A program made the position numbers and the translations under genes. The notes under the pieces were generated by a model. That model made no database searches and was not told the origin of the DNA. It was given only the letters and a program-made list of their open reading frames with translations. DNA of 17,385 nucleotides from CALJUZ01 sp003387805 (GTDB lineage: Bacteria > Bacillota > Limnochordia > Limnochordales > ZCTH02-B6), in contig CALJUZ010000206.1 of the NCBI GenBank assembly GCA_937975235.1, positions 1-17,385 on the forward strand. Reading direction: 5' to 3'. Below, in pieces: positions 14,021 through 17,385 of the stretch; the stretch's first letter is position 1; every line of letters begins with the position of its first letter.

Positions 14021-14985
14021 TGTCCAAAGCGTTGCACCGGGCGGCGGATCACATCGACGAAACGCTGTTTACGTTCGCCCGATACGACGAGGAAGCCGCG
14101 GAGCGCACGGGGTACTCGGACTACTCGTACTGGCGCTCCACGTGGCGGGTGTTTCTGAAAAACCGCATGGCCGTGGCGCTCCTGATCCTGCTGGGGACGC
14201 TTTTGGCCTTTACCTTCATTCAGCCGTATTTGCCGAACCAGAAGCCGCCGACCATGATTCACTTCCACCCGGACACGGGGCTGCCTTTGCGCAACGTGCC
14301 GCCGGGCGACGAGTTCATCTTCGGCACCAACGCCATCGGCCAGGACCTCTGGTCGCGCCTTTGGAGCGGCACCAGGACGTCGCTGTTCATCGGCTTCGTC
14401 GTCGGCGTCGCCGAGGCGTTGATCGGCATCACCATCGGCTCGCTCTGGGGGTACGTGCGCTGGCTGGAGCGGCCCTTCACCGAGCTGTACAACGTGCTGG
14501 ACAACATTCCCAACACCGTCATCATGGTGCTGATGACGTACGTGCTGAAGCCCAGCGTCAGCACGCTGATCATCGCCATGTGCATCACCGGCTGGCTGCC
14601 CATGGCGCGGCTTATCCGGAACCTGGTCATGATCATCCGGGACCGGGAGTACAACCTCGCGTCGCGGGCGCTGGGCACGCCCACGCACCGCATTATCACG
14701 AAGAACATTTTGCCGTATCTGATCTCGGTCATCATGATGCGCATCGCGCTGTCGATTCCCATCGCCATCGGCAGCGAGGTGTTTCTCACCTACATCGGCC
14801 TGGGGCTGCCGCTGGACACGCCGTCTTTGGGCAACTTGGTCAACGAAGGCCGGCGCCTGATGATGGCCCCGTCCATGCGGTACCAACTCATTTTCCCGGC
14901 CGTCATGGTGTCGATCATCACGGTGTCGTTCTACGTGCTCGGCAACGCGTTCGCCGACGCGTCCGACCCGAGGAATCACGTGTAG
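14020..14985 (+). CDS. oppC: Oligopeptide ABC transporter, permease OppC
   Basis: This 321-aa inner membrane permease is the second half of the peptide channel. It has an N-terminal cytoplasmic OppC_N segment (YWRSTWRVFLKNRMAVALLI, first membrane helix about residues 52-70). A long external loop with FGTNAIGQDLWSRLWSGTRTSL is diagnostic of OppC/DppC. The EAA loop is EYNLASRALGTPTHRIITKNILP. Several further membrane helices follow, ending at NAFADASDPR, the usual end of the family. The ATG overlaps the oppB stop (TAATG), and AAGGAGG lies 10 nt upstream inside oppB, so the two permeases are translationally coupled. The stop codon overlaps the ribosome-binding site of oppD. Confidence 0.96.
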   Translation: MSKALHRAADHIDETLFTFARYDEEAAERTGYSDYSYWRSTWRVFLKNRMAVALLILLGTLLAFTFIQPYLPNQKPPTMIHFHPDTGLPLRNVPPGDEFIFGTNAIGQDLWSRLWSGTRTSLFIGFVVGVAEALIGITIGSLWGYVRWLERPFTELYNVLDNIPNTVIMVLMTYVLKPSVSTLIIAMCITGWLPMARLIRNLVMIIRDREYNLASRALGTPTHRIITKNILPYLISVIMMRIALSIPIAIGSEVFLTYIGLGLPLDTPSLGNLVNEGRRLMMAPSMRYQLIFPAVMVSIITVSFYVLGNAFADASDPRNHV

Positions 14986-14997
14986 GAGGCCTGCATC

Positions 14998-16086
14998 GTG
15001 GCCAAAACCGTTGAAGAGCTGCGGGCGGAGTACGCGACCAAAGAAAAAATCCTCGAAGTCAAGGATCTCGTCATCAAGTTCTCCTTGCGGGGGGACGTGC
15101 TGACGGCCATCCGGGAGGCTTCGCTGGATCTGTACAAAGGCGAGAGCCTGTGCATCGTGGGCGAATCGGGCTCCGGCAAGTCGGTGCTGACCAAGTCGTT
15201 CATGGGCATGCTGGACGCCAACGGCTGGGTGGAGAGCGGCTCGATTTTGTACGAAGGCCAGGACCTGGCCAAGTACAAGACCGAGCGCGAGTGGCTGCGC
15301 ATCCGGGGCAAGGAAATCGCCATGGTGTTCCAGGACCCCATGACGGCGCTGAACCCGCTGCGAACCGTGGGCCGGCAAATCCAGGAGGCCGTGGAGCTGC
15401 ACCAGGGGCTGCGGGGACGCCCGGCCAAAGAAGCGGTGTACGAGCTTCTGGAGCAAGTGGGCATTGACGATCCCGTGCGCCGCTACAAGCAGTATCCGTT
15501 CGAGTTTTCGGGCGGCATGCGCCAGCGGGTCGTCATCGCCATCGCCCTGGCGTGCAAGCCGAAAATTCTCATCTGCGACGAGCCCACCACGGCGCTGGAC
15601 GTGAGCATCCAGGCGCAGATTCTGGAGCTGCTGACGCAGATGCAGAAGGCGTACAACCTGACGCTCATTTACATCACCCACGACCTGGGCGTGGTGGCCC
15701 ACGTGGCGGACCGGGTGGCGGTCATGTACGCCGGCGAGATCGTCGAAGTGGGCTTGGCCGAGGAAATTTTTTACAACCCCAAGCACCCGTACACCATCAA
15801 CCTGCTGTCCTCCCTGCCCCAGCTGGGCGTGAAAGGGCAGGACTTGTTCGCCATCCGGGGCACGCCGCCCAGCTTGTTCAAGGAAATCCAGGGCGACGCG
15901 TTTGCGCCCCGCAACCCGATGGCGCTGAAGATCGACTTCCTGCACCGGCCGCCGTACTTTGAGGTGAGCCCCACCCACAAGGCCAAGACGTGGCTCCTGG
16001 ACCCCCGGGCGCCCAAGGTGGAGCTGCCCGAGGCCATCCGGCTGCTGCAGTCGAAGTGGGGAGATGATGTCGTTGCCGATGCGTGA
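14998..16086 (+). CDS. oppD: Oligopeptide ABC transporter, ATP-binding protein OppD
   Basis: This 362-aa cytoplasmic ATPase works with OppF. Its motifs are complete: P-loop GESGSGKS (55-62), Q112, signature FSGGMRQR (170-177), Walker B ILICDEP (190-196) and H228. The C-terminal oligopeptide/dipeptide-transporter extension (HPYTINLLSSLPQLG, then GDAFAPRNPMALKIDF and THKAKTWLLDP) lacks the four cysteines that many OppD/DppD proteins use to bind an iron-sulfur cluster. Asp, Asn and other residues stand in their place, as I recall from Firmicute Ami/Opp proteins. GTG start; AGGAGG 8 nt upstream overlaps the oppC stop. The end overlaps the start of oppF. Confidence 0.95.
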   Translation: MAKTVEELRAEYATKEKILEVKDLVIKFSLRGDVLTAIREASLDLYKGESLCIVGESGSGKSVLTKSFMGMLDANGWVESGSILYEGQDLAKYKTEREWLRIRGKEIAMVFQDPMTALNPLRTVGRQIQEAVELHQGLRGRPAKEAVYELLEQVGIDDPVRRYKQYPFEFSGGMRQRVVIAIALACKPKILICDEPTTALDVSIQAQILELLTQMQKAYNLTLIYITHDLGVVAHVADRVAVMYAGEIVEVGLAEEIFYNPKHPYTINLLSSLPQLGVKGQDLFAIRGTPPSLFKEIQGDAFAPRNPMALKIDFLHRPPYFEVSPTHKAKTWLLDPRAPKVELPEAIRLLQSKWGDDVVADA

Positions 16087-17149
16087 GTGGACGGCGGAGG
16101 CGCCGGAGCGGGCCGCGGGAGCCGGAACCGAGACGGCCGCCGGCGCGAGAGCGGCGAGGGCCGCAACGCAGTCTGCGGCGGGCTCGGCGCCCGCCGGTGC
16201 CCGGGAAAAGCTTCTAGAGGTAAAGAACCTCAGCGTGCATTTCGGCCGCGGCCGCAAGAAGTTCGTCGCGGTGGACAATGTCAGCTTTGACATTTACAAA
16301 GGCGAAACGCTGGGTTTGGTCGGCGAGTCCGGGTCCGGGAAGACCACCATCGGCCGGGCCATCGTGCGCCTGGTGCCCGTCAGCGGCGGCGAGATCTACT
16401 TCAAGGGCGAACGCATCAGCGGCCGCATTTCCCGGGAGCAGGACCGGAAGCTGACGCAGAAAATCCAGATGATCTTCCAGGACCCGATGGCGTCGCTGAA
16501 CGAGCGGGCCAAGGTGGACTACATCGTATCGGAAGGCCTGTACAACACGCGCAACTACTCTTCGGAGGAGGAGCGCAAGCAGAAGGTGGCCGACGCGCTG
16601 CTGAGCGTGGGGCTTTTGCCCGAATTCGCCAGCCGCTTCCCGCACGAGTTTTCCGGCGGGCAGCGCCAGCGCATCGGCATCGCCCGCACGCTGGTGATGA
16701 ATCCCGAGCTCATCATCGCCGACGAGCCCATCTCGGCCCTGGACGTGTCCATCCAGGCCCAGGTCATCAACCTGATGAACGCCCTGAAGCGGACCATGGG
16801 GCTGACGTACTTGTTCATCGCCCACGACTTGTCCGTCGTCCGCTTCATCACCGACCGGGTGGCCGTCATCCACCGCGGCCGGCTGGTGGAGCTGGCGGAA
16901 ACCGAAGAGCTGTACGAAAACCCCGTGCACCCGTACACCCGCAGCCTGCTGTCGGCCATCCCCGTGCCCAACCCGCGGGTGGAGCGCCACCGGAAAGTGT
17001 TTTACTACGATCCGACGGTGCACGACTACGACACGAACCCGCCGTCATGGGTGGAGATTGCGCCCGAGCACTGGGTCTTGGCCAACGAGCGCGAGCTGGA
17101 GCAGTACCGGCGCGAGTACGAGGAGCGGAACCGCCAGCGGGCGATGTGA
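16064..17149 (+). CDS. oppF: Oligopeptide ABC transporter, ATP-binding protein OppF
   Basis: This is the second ATPase of the peptide importer, 361 aa if read from the first ATG. Motifs: P-loop GESGSGKT (87-94), Q139, signature FSGGQRQR (196-203), Walker B LIIADEP (216-222) and H254, then the family C-terminus (ENPVHPYTRSLLSAIPVPNP). The first 48 residues are an Ala/Gly-rich low-complexity extension before the domain begins at KLLEVKNLSVHF. The exact start is uncertain: ATGs at 16064, 16067 and 16079 and a TTG at 16073 all lie near a single GGGGAG, and none is ideally spaced. All overlap the oppD end, so translation is coupled. The last codons and the stop lie in the first copy of a 25-bp tandem repeat. 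Confidence 0.93.
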   Translation: MMSLPMREWTAEAPERAAGAGTETAAGARAARAATQSAAGSAPAGAREKLLEVKNLSVHFGRGRKKFVAVDNVSFDIYKGETLGLVGESGSGKTTIGRAIVRLVPVSGGEIYFKGERISGRISREQDRKLTQKIQMIFQDPMASLNERAKVDYIVSEGLYNTRNYSSEEERKQKVADALLSVGLLPEFASRFPHEFSGGQRQRIGIARTLVMNPELIIADEPISALDVSIQAQVINLMNALKRTMGLTYLFIAHDLSVVRFITDRVAVIHRGRLVELAETEELYENPVHPYTRSLLSAIPVPNPRVERHRKVFYYDPTVHDYDTNPPSWVEIAPEHWVLANERELEQYRREYEERNRQRAM

Positions 17150-17219
17150 GCGGCACCGCCAGCGGGGCGACGTGAGCGGAACCGCCAGCGGGCGATGTCA
17201 GCGGAACCGCATGTGAGCT
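17124..17219 (+). repeat. 25-26-bp tandem repeat across the oppF stop codon
   Basis: Copies start at 17124 (25 bp), 17149 (26 bp) and 17175 (25 bp), each beginning AGCGGAACCGCCAGCGG or a one-base variant. A fourth, truncated copy starts at 17200. Copy 1 encodes the last residues of OppF (SER-less tail ERNRQRAM) and the TGA; the others lie in the intergenic region. Unit lengths are not multiples of three. Confidence 0.85.
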
Positions 17220-17227
17220 GTGTGGGT

Positions 17228-17289
17228 CCGCCGAGGGCGCCCAACCCGTCGAAGCGTCGAGCTCGGCGGGTCCGGTGGGCCCGGTGGGC
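17228..17289. repeat. Short inverted repeat and 9-bp direct duplication upstream of the last gene
   Basis: CCGCCGAG (17228-17235) and CTCGGCGG (17262-17269) form an 8-bp stem with a 26-nt loop. CCGGTGGGC then occurs twice in tandem (17272-17280, 17281-17289). No U-tract follows, so there is no clear terminator for the opp operon here. Confidence 0.4.
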
Positions 17290-17321
17290 CTTGTGATGCA
17301 GGCCGGCCGAAGGAGATGACC

Positions 17322-17385
17322 ATGCACGCCAGAAACCTCTTGGTATTGCAGGACGAAGCTTTGCGCGAGGTCCTGCACGACGCTT
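17322..17385 (+). CDS. Start of an unidentified gene, cut by the window edge
   Basis: An ATG at 17322 with AAGGAG 6 nt upstream opens a frame for the remaining 21 codons (MHARNLLVLQDEALREVLHDA). The strong ribosome-binding site and same-strand position after oppF suggest a real gene, possibly co-transcribed with opp. Too little is visible to name a family. Confidence 0.6.
   Translation, partial: MHARNLLVLQDEALREVLHDA

Noticed and set aside
15895..16000. Loss of the four C-terminal cysteines of OppD as a novelty
   Set aside because: Cys-free tails of the GDAFAPRN type are, to my knowledge, common in Firmicute Opp/Ami ATPases, so this is ordinary.
13879..16293. An 804-codon open frame on the minus strand opposite oppC and oppD
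   Set aside because: It mirrors well-conserved transporter genes and its translation is His/Gln/Arg-rich with no family resemblance. Lack of stops is a GC-content effect.

Overview
This window is ordinary high-GC bacterial chromosome dominated by two ABC-transport operons. Several features suggest a GC-rich, deep-branching Bacillota (Limnochordia, Symbiobacteria or Thermaerobacter type). These are the B. subtilis-like pairing of a LacI-type regulator with rbsK at the head of a ribose operon, Opp ATPases of the Firmicute (Ami-like) type, frequent GTG and TTG starts, and strong AGGAGG ribosome-binding sites. The lineage is an inference from style and was not identified by any search. Both solute-binding proteins carry type I signal peptides without a lipobox cysteine, which is unusual for a monoderm and hints at a diderm-like envelope.

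Layout. Positions 1-6725 (minus strand) hold a ribose uptake and catabolism operon read right to left: rbsR, rbsK, rbsA, rbsC, rbsB, a glutamine-amidotransferase-like protein, and rbsD, which runs off the left edge. Its probable promoter and a LacI-type operator lie near 6916-6945, directly against an intrinsic terminator that ends the preceding aldo/keto reductase transcript. Positions 7057-9815 (minus strand) hold the aldo/keto reductase and, upstream of it, an unrecognised 543-aa protein with an HTH-like N-terminus and a tyrosine-recombinase-like core-binding (SAM-like) C-terminus. Divergent from that gene is a small four-repeat RCC1 protein (10056-10667, plus strand) with its own promoter. 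A 410-bp gene-free, GC-rich, palindrome-bearing stretch follows. Positions 11078-17149 (plus strand) hold a complete oligopeptide transporter, oppA-B-C-D-F. A further gene begins at 17322 and leaves the window.

How the genes work together. RbsB captures ribose, RbsC and RbsA import it, RbsD converts pyranose to furanose forms, RbsK phosphorylates it to ribose 5-phosphate, and RbsR represses the set when ribose is absent. OppA delivers peptides to the OppB/OppC channel, which is driven by the OppD/OppF ATPases. Both binding-protein genes are followed by strong GC-rich hairpins without a U-tract. This arrangement would keep binding-protein mRNA more abundant than that of the downstream genes.

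I see no clear novel system. The most interesting items are the unrecognised 543-aa HTH/SAM-like protein with its internal 27-bp repeats, the degenerate second nucleotide site of RbsA (Walker B Asp replaced by Ala), the lipobox-free binding proteins, the amidotransferase-like gene inside the ribose operon, and a tandem repeat straddling the oppF stop codon.
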